Source of the DNA: Dendrophyllia cribrosa
Taxonomy: Eukaryota; Cnidaria; Anthozoa; Scleractinia; Dendrophylliidae
Reading direction: 5' to 3'
DNA length: 64,000 bases
NCBI GenBank assembly: GCA_024195265.1
Contig: JAJLRJ010000009.1
Coordinates: forward strand, 8,586,791 to 8,650,790
Both the position numbers and the translations under genes were made by a program. The notes under the pieces are model-generated. The model saw only the letters and a list, made by a program, of their open reading frames with translations. It searched no databases and was not told where the DNA came from. Below, in pieces: positions 48,101 through 57,867 of the stretch; within the stretch, counting starts at the first letter, position 1, and each line of letters starts with the position of its first letter.

Positions 48101-48668
48101 GGATAACTGTCAATGTTCCATATTTTACAGATAAAGGAGACGAGCTAACTTCGACCGGATGGAAGGTACTGTTATCAGTAGTGAAATACGTTATGTATAC
48201 TTCAGTGTATTACGTGACCTACATATCGTTCATGCATTGCGTGACATAATTCAATGTACGATGAAGACGAGTTATCCTCATCAGGGTTCAAGGCATTGCA
48301 CCCAGTATTTACACTGACTTAGGTCTGTTCACGCATTCTACATGTACTTCTTTCCATACCCATAACTCAATGACTGGGATATAATTTTTTTTCTGTCACT
48401 GAAGTACTTTAATTTATCTTTTCTGCAGAATTCTGTCCGTCACACATTGTCAGTTCGGCAGCGTTTTGTGCGCCTCCCGCGCATGCTCAATGGCAGCGTG
48501 TCACACAAGAGCTGGTGGACCCTGAGTGATGAGTTCCTGAGGAATCAATCACCTCTAGAACACAGTGCTTTGAAGCCGTCACTGCAAGCAGCGAATGAAA
48601 AACAGGCAACCCAAGGAACACAAACAGAGGACTTAGTATGTGGTTGGTGCACCGTGTTAAGCAAGTAA
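39133..48668 (+). CDS. Divergent FoxO-like forkhead transcription factor with repeat exons
   Basis: Exons 39133-40130, 41515-41736, 42271-42390, 42837-42983, 45144-45311, 46491-46586, 47290-47442, 47917-48165 and 48429-48668 have AG/GT borders. The first is entered in phase 1; every later junction is phase 0. From ATG 39135 they encode 796 residues; joined to module B, 1006. The first exon is acidic and Ser-rich with a GYDFGYDF duplication. The second is Pro/Tyr/Met-rich (YPWGNFNNIVPMMYPVMG). Four exons carry the NG-x-YDRE motif. The end is a winged-helix domain preceded by a basic stretch (KKHHSRRSKGKK), a likely nuclear signal. Such proteins bind DNA in the nucleus. The C-terminus after the domain is short (about 40 residues) for a FoxO. 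A GTATGT after GAGGACTTA (48640) could be a donor to a missed exon. Confidence 0.75.
40557..40726. mobile_element. Palindromic MITE, 170 bp
   Basis: CAATAGACCAATTCCGATAT, AAAATTCATACTTGGCTCCG and AGGCTTAGGGGAATAAAACA are matched inverted at the right end almost perfectly. It is intronic in the forkhead gene. Nothing else is recognised in 40131-41514. Confidence 0.85.
42271..46586 (+). CDS. Four phase 0-0 repeat exons of the forkhead gene (NG-x-YDRE repeats)
   Basis: Exons 42271-42390, 42837-42983, 45144-45311 and 46491-46586 each contain one copy of the same motif: LNGKYDRENMDHVEHMKHY, QNGEYNREDADAAEHKKQH, QNGEYDRKTLERSSHAQRK and LNGHYDRESMDRGKHRKYH. The second and third also share the upstream EI-x-SQ...LKR-x-W...DS. 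Each exon is a multiple of three and phase 0-0, so it can be duplicated or skipped without a frame change. The last exon, if its GTGAGC donor is ignored, reads on to a TAA at 46629-46631. The motif is basic and polar, probably an exposed segment. I know no family with it. Confidence 0.65.
43057..43621. mobile_element. MITE, TTAA-flanked, CCYTCSGACGTA ends (family 3)
   Basis: Between TTAA at 43057-43060 and 43618-43621 the ends are CCTTCCGACGTATACG and the complement of CGTACAAGGG (TTGTACGTCCGAGGG). A TTAA duplication with CCC-type tips fits piggyBac. The interior includes a long G run near the right end. Confidence 0.75.
45830..46115. mobile_element. MITE with AGAGCAGTTTTCAATTGAGT ends, copy 1
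   Basis: Inverted ends TAGAGCAGTTTTCAATTGAG and CTCAATTGAAAACTGCTCTA. The interior is strewn with ATTGG/CCAAT pentamers in both orientations. The second copy, inverted, is at 55955-56240 in the satellite field. Confidence 0.88.
46190..46300 (-). repeat. Inverted single copy of the 110-bp repeat
   Basis: GAGCAGTACTTTCC, GTGCTGTTTATT, CAAGGTTGTTCTAACTTTT and GGATAAAATC are the reverse complement of the unit arrayed at 766-1345. An ATAACAGTTATTTAT low-complexity stretch follows to 46400. Confidence 0.7.
47917..48545 (+). CDS. Forkhead (winged-helix) domain exons
   Basis: Exon 47917-48165 encodes NPWGKGSYSDLITMALVSAP, then KMTLHEIYRWI, VPYFTDKGDELTS and GWK. Exon 48429 onward continues NSVRHTLSVRQRFVRLP and KSWWTLSDEF. 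The W-G-x-x-SY-x-DLI start, the PYF-x-DKGD insertion before helix 3, GWKNS and SWW-x-L are FoxO-group features. In recognition helix 3 the usual R-H-N-L-S is R-H-T-L-S; the Asn and His that contact DNA bases (WKNS, RH) are kept. An intron splits the domain exactly after GWK. The FoxO AKT site in wing 2 (RRRAxS type) is absent. Confidence 0.88.
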
Positions 48669-48820
48669 TTCCATTGGTATACTGGTATGCAGGGTTTTAC
48701 TTTGTACAATCTGCACTGAAAAATGTTATATTTTATTAATAATTAATATTATATTAAGAATAATTTTCTGCAACAATTTTACGTAATTTTCGGACACAAA
48801 AATACTTTTAAGGTAAGACT

Positions 48821-48993
48821 TAAGGTTGCGTTTTTTAGTCAATGCAGGTTGCAATTTAGATACGGAAGACTGTTTATCATTTCTGCGAGGTCGAGAAAAC
48901 AATATGTCGATGTTTTACCGAACAACCTCACGAACCTCCGTCGTTTATCTTTTAATCAAATCTAACTTCCCATTACAAAGAAACGCAACCTTA
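48821..48993. mobile_element. Small foldback with TAAGGTTGCGTTT ends
   Basis: TAAGGTTGCGTTT at the left and AAACGCAACCTTA at the right are exact complements around a ~150-bp core. It is just downstream of the forkhead stop codon. Confidence 0.6.
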
Positions 48994-49126
48994 GTTTCAG
49001 AGGTATACCACAGAATTTCGAACCTACTAGCCTGGCAGAAACAATAAGATTTGCCTTTGGTCTATCTCAGTGGTAAAACCAAGAGCCGGTTAAATCCAAC
49101 AAAGCGGGGAGTTGCTATGATAGAAG

Positions 49127-49200
49127 ATGGGGGGGGGGGGGGGAAGGGGGGGAAGGGGGGGGGGAAGGAGGGGGAGGGGGGAGGGGGGTAGGGGGGAGTG
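49127..49200. repeat. G-rich low-complexity tract
   Basis: Runs of 5-13 G separated by single or double A form the left margin of the satellite field; many guanine-quadruplex arrangements are possible. Confidence 0.9.
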
Positions 49201-49239
49201 TTGTTAGGTACACTTACAGAGAGGAAGTTGTATTAAAGT

Positions 49240-52200
49240 GGAAGAATTTACTCAATGGGTAGGACGATATTCGAGGTACGCCAGATATTTGTCAAAACAT
49301 TCTACTTACGATGGGGGATCTTTTCAAAATAGAGCGAAACTAAAGGTGCTGCAAGTCGCCAAGAGGTTGACGTTATTTGAGTTCGGGCAGGTTTCCGAAA
49401 AAGAGGGTCATTACATCAGAAGGATGACCTTGTTTTAGGAAGGGGACGTTTGCCTGAGGGGAGGGAGGCAAGTAGAGCAGGGATGTTTCTTGGAAGAACA
49501 ACGTTTATATATTTGTGACGCATTACTTGAAAAGGAGAATTGCTACTTTGGAGGGAGACGTTTCTTGAGATAGGGAGAGGGGGTAAGTGACAAAAGGTAC
49601 ACCTGTGGTGTATTACTTAAAAAAATGATTGAGAAGATGGGAAACGTTACTTAATATATGGTAAAGGACATCAGGGAGGGGACTTTACTTAAAAAAGCAA
49701 TCTTTCATTACTGAGAATTGGGCACTGCTTGGGGTGGGGGACGTTATACGGGGGGAGGCACTCCTTACTTGAGTTTGGCGGCATTACATAAGAAGAGGTA
49801 CCTATGTTGGAATAGCAATTGCCCTGGGTGGGGAACGTTACATCAGCGGGAGGACGTTACTTGAGATGAGGACGTAAAATCAATAGAGGGTCGTTAGACA
49901 AGGTTGGTGCCGTAACATCAGGATAGGGTTGGATCAGTAGGGTGACATAACGTGGGGTGCTACATTACCAGGGGGAGATTAGTTAGGAGATATTGTTACA
50001 TCAGGAGTAGGACGTTAGTGTAACAGGAAGACGTTAGTTCATGTGGGGGAGGTTACAGTGGTGAGTTAAGGTGGACGACGTTACTTCAGGGAGGACTTAA
50101 TTTAAGGAGAGGATGTTACGTCAGGAGAAAGAGGTTTACTTTACGAATTTTCTAGGAGGGTATTTAGTTACATTAAGTGGGACGATTCATCAAAAGAAGC
50201 GGAATTAACTTGGGGTTGGTTAGTTAATTAGGGAAGTATACTTTAGCTGGTGCCTTTGGGGTGGAAACGACATTCCTTTGGAAATGAGATGGGGACGTTG
50301 TTTCATGAAGTGAGTTACGTTACACTAGAAAAGTGGAAGATGTAACATCAGAGAAGGTTTACATATGGGTGAGCACTTCGCTTGAGGTACGAGACCTTAC
50401 ATTGGGTGCGGTTGTCACATTAGGAGGAGATACACATCAGAAGAGGCACGTTCCTTGAATGGGGTTGGATTGGGCGATGTGGGAGGGAGAAAGAACTTTA
50501 AGATCGTCGATGTTACATCAGTTAAGTAGAATGTTAGCAATCAAGTTGAATGACGTTAAACCATCGAGGGGACTTATGTTAAGGTGAGTGAGGTTACATC
50601 AGAAAAGCAGGCCGCTACACCAGGAGAGGGACGAATTGGGATGTAACGTTACACCAGTAAAGGGGGAATTTATTTGGGGGGGGGGGGGGGGGGGGGTTAC
50701 GTTACAACAGAAGGGAGACGTTAAATGAGGTGGCGACGCTACATCAGAATGGGGACATAAATTAAGGTGGGCGGTATTAACCTGAAGGACTACTTTACTT
50801 GGGATGGGGGACGTTACGTCAGGAGGGGACTTCAGTTGAGGTTGGGGACCTTTTACCAGGAGGCGAACTTTACTTGGGGTGGGCAGCATTATATCAGGAC
50901 CCCTATCAGTAATAGAGACGTTAATTAAGGCGAGGAACGTTACAGCAGGGGAGCCGAGGGGGAATTTACTTGCGGTGGGTGGTTTCCTTAGGATAGGACT
51001 TTACTTGGAGTGGGAAATATTGCGGAAAGGGGCTCAATTCCTGAGAAGTTTGTACGTTATTTGAGGTGGACAGCCTGATATCAAGGGAAGTCACTTGTGT
51101 TGGGAAATGTTTCGACAGTACGGGGACGTTATATCTGGTAAAGGCAATACCATCACATGGGGACTTAACATATGACAAACACTTACTTTGAGGGGGTTTA
51201 TGTTAATTCGGGAGGATAACGTCACTTGGGGTTACTTAGGAGGCGGACGGTATAATGGGGGCTTAACATTGGAAGAGAAACTAGCTTGGTTTTTACTTTG
51301 CTTGAGTTGGGCGACCTTACATCAGGAAGAGTACATTTCCTGACTTGAAAAGAGCAACCTGGCATTAGTAAGAATGGGACACTGATTAGGGTTGGGTGCG
51401 TTATACAAGGGGAGGCGCTCCTCACTTGAGTTTTACGTCTACTACTTCCGAAAATATACGTTATACTAGGAGGGGGATGTTATTTGATGTCGGGAATGTT
51501 ACATCACAGGGGAAAAACATTAAATCCGTTAAATTACTTGGGACCTGGGATGGGAGACGTTATATAAGTTAAGGAGAGGAATGTTACACCAGGAGGGCCT
51601 ATTTACTTGTAGTGGACGACGTTACACCATGAACGGGTCGTTAATTTAGGTCAGAGACGTGAGGTGAACTTTTTTTAAGGTGAATGACGTTACATTAGTG
51701 AGGGGGGAAATTATTTGGGGAGGGCGACCTCTCAGCAGGAGAGAAAAGTAAAACGAGGCGTGGGACGTTATGGGCGGTATTGCTCCTGAAGAAAGATTTT
51801 GCTTGGAATGGGTGCAGCTGTAGCAAGAAGAGGACGTTACATCAGGAGGCAGACGTTTGTAAAGGTGGGGGTTGTTTCATCAGTAAAAGGGGAATAATAC
51901 TTTGGCGGGGTTTTCAGGGTTTAATTGACCTTCTTTAAGAACTGAAATGGGGACGGTGCATCACGTGGCGTGTCTCGTGAAGTGAGCAATGTTACACTAG
52001 AAAGGTGGAAAACGTAACATCAGGGGAGGTTTACATCGGGATTTTCACTTCACTTGAGGTATAGGACGTTACTTGGGGCGAGGACGTTATATCAGGAGGG
52101 GGCGTCAGGTCAGATGAGGCATGGCGCTTGCACGTGGCGGGGGTAGGCGACGTAACATTAGGAGAGAGACGGATCTTTAAGATCGCCGATGTTACATCAG

Positions 52201-53870
52201 TATCATAGAATGTCAGTTAAGTATGGCGTTACTTATGGTTGACGACATTACATTAGGAGTGGGTCGTTAATCAAGTTGAAATACTTGTTTTAAGGCGAAG
52301 GATGATACATCAGCCAAGTAGGCACTACACCAGAAGAGGGACTTGAATTAGGATGTGAGGTTAAATTAGTAAAGGATGAAATTATTTGGAGGGGGGGGGG
52401 GGGGGGGGGGGGGGGGGTGACGTAACAGCAGGATCGAGGGAGAAGTAAAATGAGTCGGGGGACGTTACATCAGGTTGGGACATCAATTGAAGTGGGCGGT
52501 ATTGCACCTGGAGGAAGATTTTACTTGGGATGGGCGACTTTATATCAAGAAAGGGACGTTACACTTGTAGGAAGTCGTGTGTAAAGGTGGCGTTGTTACA
52601 TCAGTAAAAGGGGAATTAAATTGTGTTGGTCTAGTTAATTAGTTAAATGAGGTGAGAACATTACATTAGAATGGGTACAAATTTAGGAGGGCGGTGTTAC
52701 ACCTGAAGGAAGACTTTGCTTGGGATGGGTGACTTTACGTCAGGAGGGGAACTTAAAGTTGCGGTTTTGGGGACGTTTTATTGTACTTAGGGAGGGTAGT
52801 ATCATATCAGTAATAGAGACGTTAATTACGGCGAGGAACGTTACATCATCGAAGCCAATAACAAATGTACTTTCGTAGGTGGTTACCTTACGAGAGGACT
52901 TTACTCAGAGTGGGCAAAATGACATCCAGATTGTCAGAAGGGGTTGAATTCCTGAGAAGTCTGTAGGTTACTTGAAGTGGACAGCCTTATAAAAGGGAGG
53001 GTCGATACCTCCGGAATAGGGACGTCATTTGGGTTGGGAGATGTTTCGACATAAGGGGACGGTACTTGAGGAGGGGACGTTACATCTGGTGGGGACAATA
53101 CATCGCATTGGACATAACATCGTGAGAAAGACATTATTCGAGGAGGTTTACGTTTACGTTGGGGAGGATAACGTCGGGGTTATTCAGGAGGCGGACGGTA
53201 TCAAAGGGGTGTGGGCTTTACTTTGGGAAGATAATCTAATATCAGGGGTACTTTCCTTGAGGTGGGCGAGGGTAATATTTTTCATACGGGGATGCCTTAT
53301 CAGCCGGGGGAGATTTAATTAGAAAGGAACATGGAATGAGGTGGGGGACGTTAATAGGGGAGGGGTCGTCGCTTGGGCTGGGAGATGTTTCGACAAAGGG
53401 GGACGTTACTTGAAGAGGGGACGTTACATCTGGTGGGGATGGTTCATCGCATGGAGACTTATAATGTAAATGACATTATTTGAGGAGGTTTACGTTAGTT
53501 GGGGAGGATAACGTTGGGGTTACTCAGGAGGTGGACGGTATAAAAGAGGGGTGGACTTTACTTTGGGAAGATAAACTAATATGAGGGGTACCTTTCTTGA
53601 GGTGTGCTGATACTATATAAATGCGTACGATTCGTGTAAGGGTGCACTACTTGAAGTAAAGAAAGCTATATGAGGAAAGGAAGCTATTTGAGTTGGGAGG
53701 CGTGAAACCAGGGGGTGGATTACTTGAGGTGGGCGACATGTGAGACAATAGTTTAAGTGATGTTTTGTTAGGGCGCACTTGATAGGGTCGGGATTGGCTG
53801 AATATGGGATATTTTATTCAGTGAGGAAAAGTTGCATCAGGGGGTGGATGATAGTTAAGATGGGGGTTGT
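49240..53870. repeat. Satellite array I: degenerate ~18-bp G-rich repeat
   Basis: The unit is close to GGGGACGTTACTTGAAGA, alternating with GGGGACGTTACATCTGGT (clear at 53398-53440). GACGTTAC and TTACATCAG recur throughout. Larger blocks are also duplicated: the run with GGGAGATGTTTCGACA appears near 53035 and 53366, and a relative near 51108. Long G runs occur at ~50678 and ~52393. The ORFs in this stretch translate the repeat; no real gene is visible. Confidence 0.85.
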
Positions 53871-54192
53871 CCCGGGGGGGGGGGACTCCCATATAAAAAT
53901 GACGGGGTGCTCGTCGGAAATTTTCGAAAAACGCCCTAAAAGGTACCAGAATCTTGTTTGATGGGCGTGGCTCAAAATAATTTTTAACCCTAAGAGGCAC
54001 CAATTCGAAAACAACACATGTCATATTCTGTCATATTTTTTCGGCTCATACCCTAAAAGGTACCGCCATAATTCTAACGGTAGTCATTTCAGATTTTAGT
54101 ACCCTAAGCGGTACCAATCTACAAATTTTGACCCCTAAAAGGTACGACGAGCACCCCCGTCATTTTTATATGGGAGTCCCCCCTCCCCCGGG
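53871..54192. mobile_element. MITE with GGGACTCCCATATAAAAATG ends, inside array I
   Basis: The left arm GGGACTCCCATATAAAAATG, then ACGGGGTGCTCGTCG, is mirrored by CGACGAGCACCCCCGTCATT and TTTATATGGGAGTCCC. The interior repeats CCCTAAAAGGTACC/CCCTAAGCGGTACC five times. Confidence 0.85.
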
Positions 54193-54389
54193 GGCGGGGG
54201 TTGTTACATCAGTAAAGGAGGAATTCAGGTGTGGGTTGTTAGTTAAGGGGGAAGACCTTGTCAAAAAATCAAAGTTACCTAAGCTGGAGGATATTACTCA
54301 AGGCTCGTAATCTTGGGGGGCTGTATTTGAATTTCGGAATTTTAACTCGAAACGGAGGCTGTAACGTAACGCGTGGGAAGGTAAATTAC
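54193..54389. repeat. Array I remnant between two MITEs
   Basis: About 200 bp of G-rich sequence with TTACATCAGTAAAGGAGGAA and GGATATTACTCAAGG keeps the array I rhythm between the elements at 53871 and 54390. Confidence 0.6.
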
Positions 54390-54844
54390 TTAAAGTGCAC
54401 CTAACCCCAAATTTTTTTTCGCCTAATCAACTCTATTTACGTTGAAAAGTTGAATAGTTAAATATTTCTTGTTTTTAACGTTGCGTTATAGTGAATTATA
54501 GAGGTTTTAATATGATGACGTCAAATCAAGAATCGTTTATTATACAACTATTTGTTTCCACCTCCAAGTAATATTTTTTTAAATTTACAAATCAATTGAC
54601 TGTAAACAGTTTTTATTAGTATTTCTTAAATTGATTATCCTTAAGTTGTGAATTGCGTATTGTAAATTGAAGTAGAAAGAATGGTAAAGTCTTGATTTGA
54701 CGTCATCTAATTAGCATTTTGTAAATTTAAATCTCTATAACTCACTAACGCGACGTTAAAAACACGAAATATTTAACTATTCGACTTTTCAACGTATATT
54801 GAGTTGATTAAAGGAAAAAAAATCAGGGGTTAGGTGCACTTTAA
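54390..54844. mobile_element. TTAA MITE family 1, second full copy
   Basis: Same orientation and structure as 1552-2027, bounded by TTAA at 54390-54393 and 54841-54844, with ends AGTGCACCTAACCCC and GGGGTTAGGTGCACT. It inserted into the satellite field. Confidence 0.88.
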
Positions 54845-55690
54845 TTAAGAACGTTACTTGAGTTGGGAGATGGGGGATAGTAGATGAGTTAGGCAACGTA
54901 CCTACCTGAGTTGGGATGTTACTTAACAAGGGCGGTGATGATACTTCCTGAGATGAGGGGGATATCTTAGACTCAAGAACGTTACTTGCGGAGAGGGACA
55001 TTTCATAAGATCAGAATTGTTTTTGTGGATGGCGTTGTTACTTGTAGAAGATTTTTATTAAAGCGAGGGTCATTGTATTGAGCTCTTTTCTTTATTTGAG
55101 AGACGCGATTATACGCCAGGAATATCTTGAATTATTAATTTCGGGCAGGGGTCTTACTTAAGGAAGGGTGTGCTATTTTTGGGTTGTGAATCTTTCTTCA
55201 GATTCGAGTGGGGCAAGTTAACGATCTTACTTAAGATGACATCCACATAAAACATCTCACTTCCAGTGGGAGACTATTTTGTTTAGGAGATCTTTGCTCG
55301 GGGTCGGGTGACCTCTTTCGGGTTAGGGAATGTTGATTTAGGCGAGGAACGGTTGTGGCTAGGGGATTTTACTTCAGGCAGGGGATGACCCATTTTATTA
55401 AGGCATGTTACTTCTATGGGGTGGGTGATTGTTTCGGAAGGGACCGTTCTTAGCTTAAGAAGTTTATTTACTCCAAGGGGAACCGTTTTCAGCTGTGGAG
55501 TCACACCTCTTATGGGTCAACCGTTTCAGGAGGATCTTACTTTAAGTGGGTCACTGATTTTATGTCGCTATAGGATAGAGCATCTTACTTCAAGTGGGTG
55601 AGCATAGTCGAGTAAAAGGTTGTTTTTTTGGGTTGGGGTTTCTTATTTATGGCGGGAGGACAATCGCTTTGAGTTGAGGTCGTTTTCGGG
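54845..55690. repeat. Transition zone between arrays I and II
   Basis: Units such as GTTACTTGAGTTGGGAGATG, TTACTTCAGGCAGGGGATGA and TCTTACTTCAAGTGGG share features of both arrays but keep no fixed period. No gene is visible. Confidence 0.65.
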
Positions 55691-57867
55691 AAGTAGGGTG
55701 TTACTTCACGGAACCGTTTTTTTGGGTGGGAAATTTACTTCAGGTTGGGGTCCTTTCCTACATAACGAATCTTACTTTGTGCGTGGGACCGATTTTGGGA
55801 AGGGGATCGTCCTTCAGGTTGGGGTCGTCTTCTGCATAAGGAATCTTACTTTGTGCGAAAGACGGATTTTGGGTAGGGGATTGTCCTTCAGGTTGGGGTC
55901 CTCTTCTGAATAAGTAATCTTACTTTGTGTAAGTGACTGATTTTGAGAAGGGCATAGAGCAGTTTTCAATTGAGTGTCGTAAAACCAAAACCAAAGTAAT
56001 TACTCTGACCAATCACAGCAGTCGTAAACAATCCAATGAACCAATCAGAGCTCGAAGCAATTACATGTCGGCGGCGCCAAGCGCGGGAAAACACGTGCGA
56101 GCAAGTCACGATTGGTTTTGGTTTTACTTCTGATTGGTCGAGAAAGTGGCGCGAGATTTTTTAGCCAATCACAAAGCGTAGCAATGCAAAACCAAAGCAA
56201 TTGTGTAATTACTTTCGACACTCAATTGAAAACTGCTCTATCATCTTCCTTCTGACTGGGGTCCTTTTATGAATAAGAAATCTTACTTTGTGTGTGGGAC
56301 TGATTTTGGGTAGGGGATCTTTCTTCAGGTTAGGGTCCTTTTCTGAATAAGTAATCTCAGATTGTGCGTGGGACTGATTTGGGGAAGTGGATCTTCCTTC
56401 AGGTTGGAGGTCATTTTCTGAAGAAGAAATCTTACTTTGTGCCGGGACTGATTTTGGGTAAGGGATCTTCCATCAGGTTGGGGTCCTTTTCTGAATCAGT
56501 AATATGAATTTGTGCGTGAGACTGATTTTGGGTAGGGGATCTTCCTTCAGGCTGGGGTCCTTTTCTAAATAAACACTCTTACTTAATGGAATGGACTGAT
56601 TTTGGGAAGGATATCTTCCTTCAGGTTGGGGTCCTCTTCTGAATAAGTAATCTTACCTTATACGTGGGACAGATATTGAGTAGGAGATCGTTCTTCAGGT
56701 TGGGGTCTTCTTCTTCATAAGGAATCACTTTGCACGTGTGACTGATTTTGGGTAGGGAATCTTCCTTCAGGTCGGGGTCCTTTTCTGCATAAGGAATCTT
56801 ACTTTGTGCGGGAGACTGATTTTGAAAGGGGATCGTTCTTTAGGTTGGGGTCCTTTTCTGAATAAGAAATCTTACTTTGTGTGTGGGACTGATTTTGGGT
56901 AGGGGATCTTCCTTCAAGTTGGGGTCTTTTTCTAAATAAGTAATCTTAGATTGTGCGTGGGACTGATTTGGGGAAGTTGATCTTCCTTCAGGTTGGGGGT
57001 CATTTTCTGAAGAAGAAATCTTACTTTTGTGCGAGGGACGGATTTGGGGTAGGGGATCTTTCTTCAGGTTGGGGTCCTTTTCTGAATAAGTAATCAGTAA
57101 TGGGTAGGGGACCCTCCTTCAGGTTGCGGTTCTTTTTTTCTAAAAGGAATTTCACTTTGTGCCGAGAACCGGTTTTGGTTAGGGGATCTTCCTTCAGGTT
57201 GGGTTCCTTTTCTGAATGAGGAATTTTACTTTGTGCGGGTGACTGATTTTGGGTAGGGGAGTGTCCTTCAGGTTGGGGTCCTTTTCTGAAAAAGGAATCA
57301 GTAATGGGTAGGGGACCCTCCTTCAGGTTGCGGTTCTTTTTTTCTAAAAGGAATTTCACTTTGTGCCGAGAACCGGTTTTGGTTAGGGGATCTTCCTTCA
57401 GGTTGGGTTCCTTTTCTGAATAAGGAATTTTACTTTGTGCGGGTGACTGATTTTGGGTAGGGGATCTTCCTTCAGGTTGGGGTCCTTTTCGGAATAAGAA
57501 ATCTCACTTTGTTCGGGGGACTGATTTTGGGTAGGGGTTCTTCCTTCAGGTTGGTGTCCTTTTCTAAATAAGTAATCTCACTTTGTGCTGGTGACTGATT
57601 TTGGGTAGGAGATCGTCCCTCACGTTGGGGTTCTTTTCTGAATAAGGAATCTTACTTTGTGCCGGTGACTGATTTTAGGTAGGGGACCATACTTCTGGTT
57701 GGGGTCCTTTTCTTCATAAGGAATCTCACTTTGTGCCGGGGACCGGTTTTGGGTAGGAGATCTTCCTTCAGGTTGAGGTCCTTTTCTGAATAACTAATCT
57801 TACTTTTTGCAAGGGACGGATTTTGGGAAGGGGATCGTCCTTCAGATTGGGGTCCTTCAGATTGGGG
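55691..57867. repeat. Satellite array II, first block: 74-bp repeat
   Basis: The consensus in order: GGGGACTGATTTTGGGTA, GGGGATCTTCCTTCAGGTT, GGGGTCCTTTTCTGAATAAG, TAATCTTACTTTGTGCG, giving 74 bp. The middle of the block is the most uniform. Two adjoining ~190-bp stretches near 57090-57400 are almost identical, evidence of recent duplication. Minus-strand ORFs up to 112 codons are translations of the repeat. A MITE interrupts at 55955-56240. Confidence 0.9.
55955..56240. mobile_element. MITE with AGAGCAGTTTTCAATTGAGT ends, copy 2
   Basis: Inverted relative to 45830-46115 and closely similar along its length, with many CCAAT pentamers. It interrupts a 74-bp unit between GAGAAGGGCA and TCATCTTCC. 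Confidence 0.88.
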
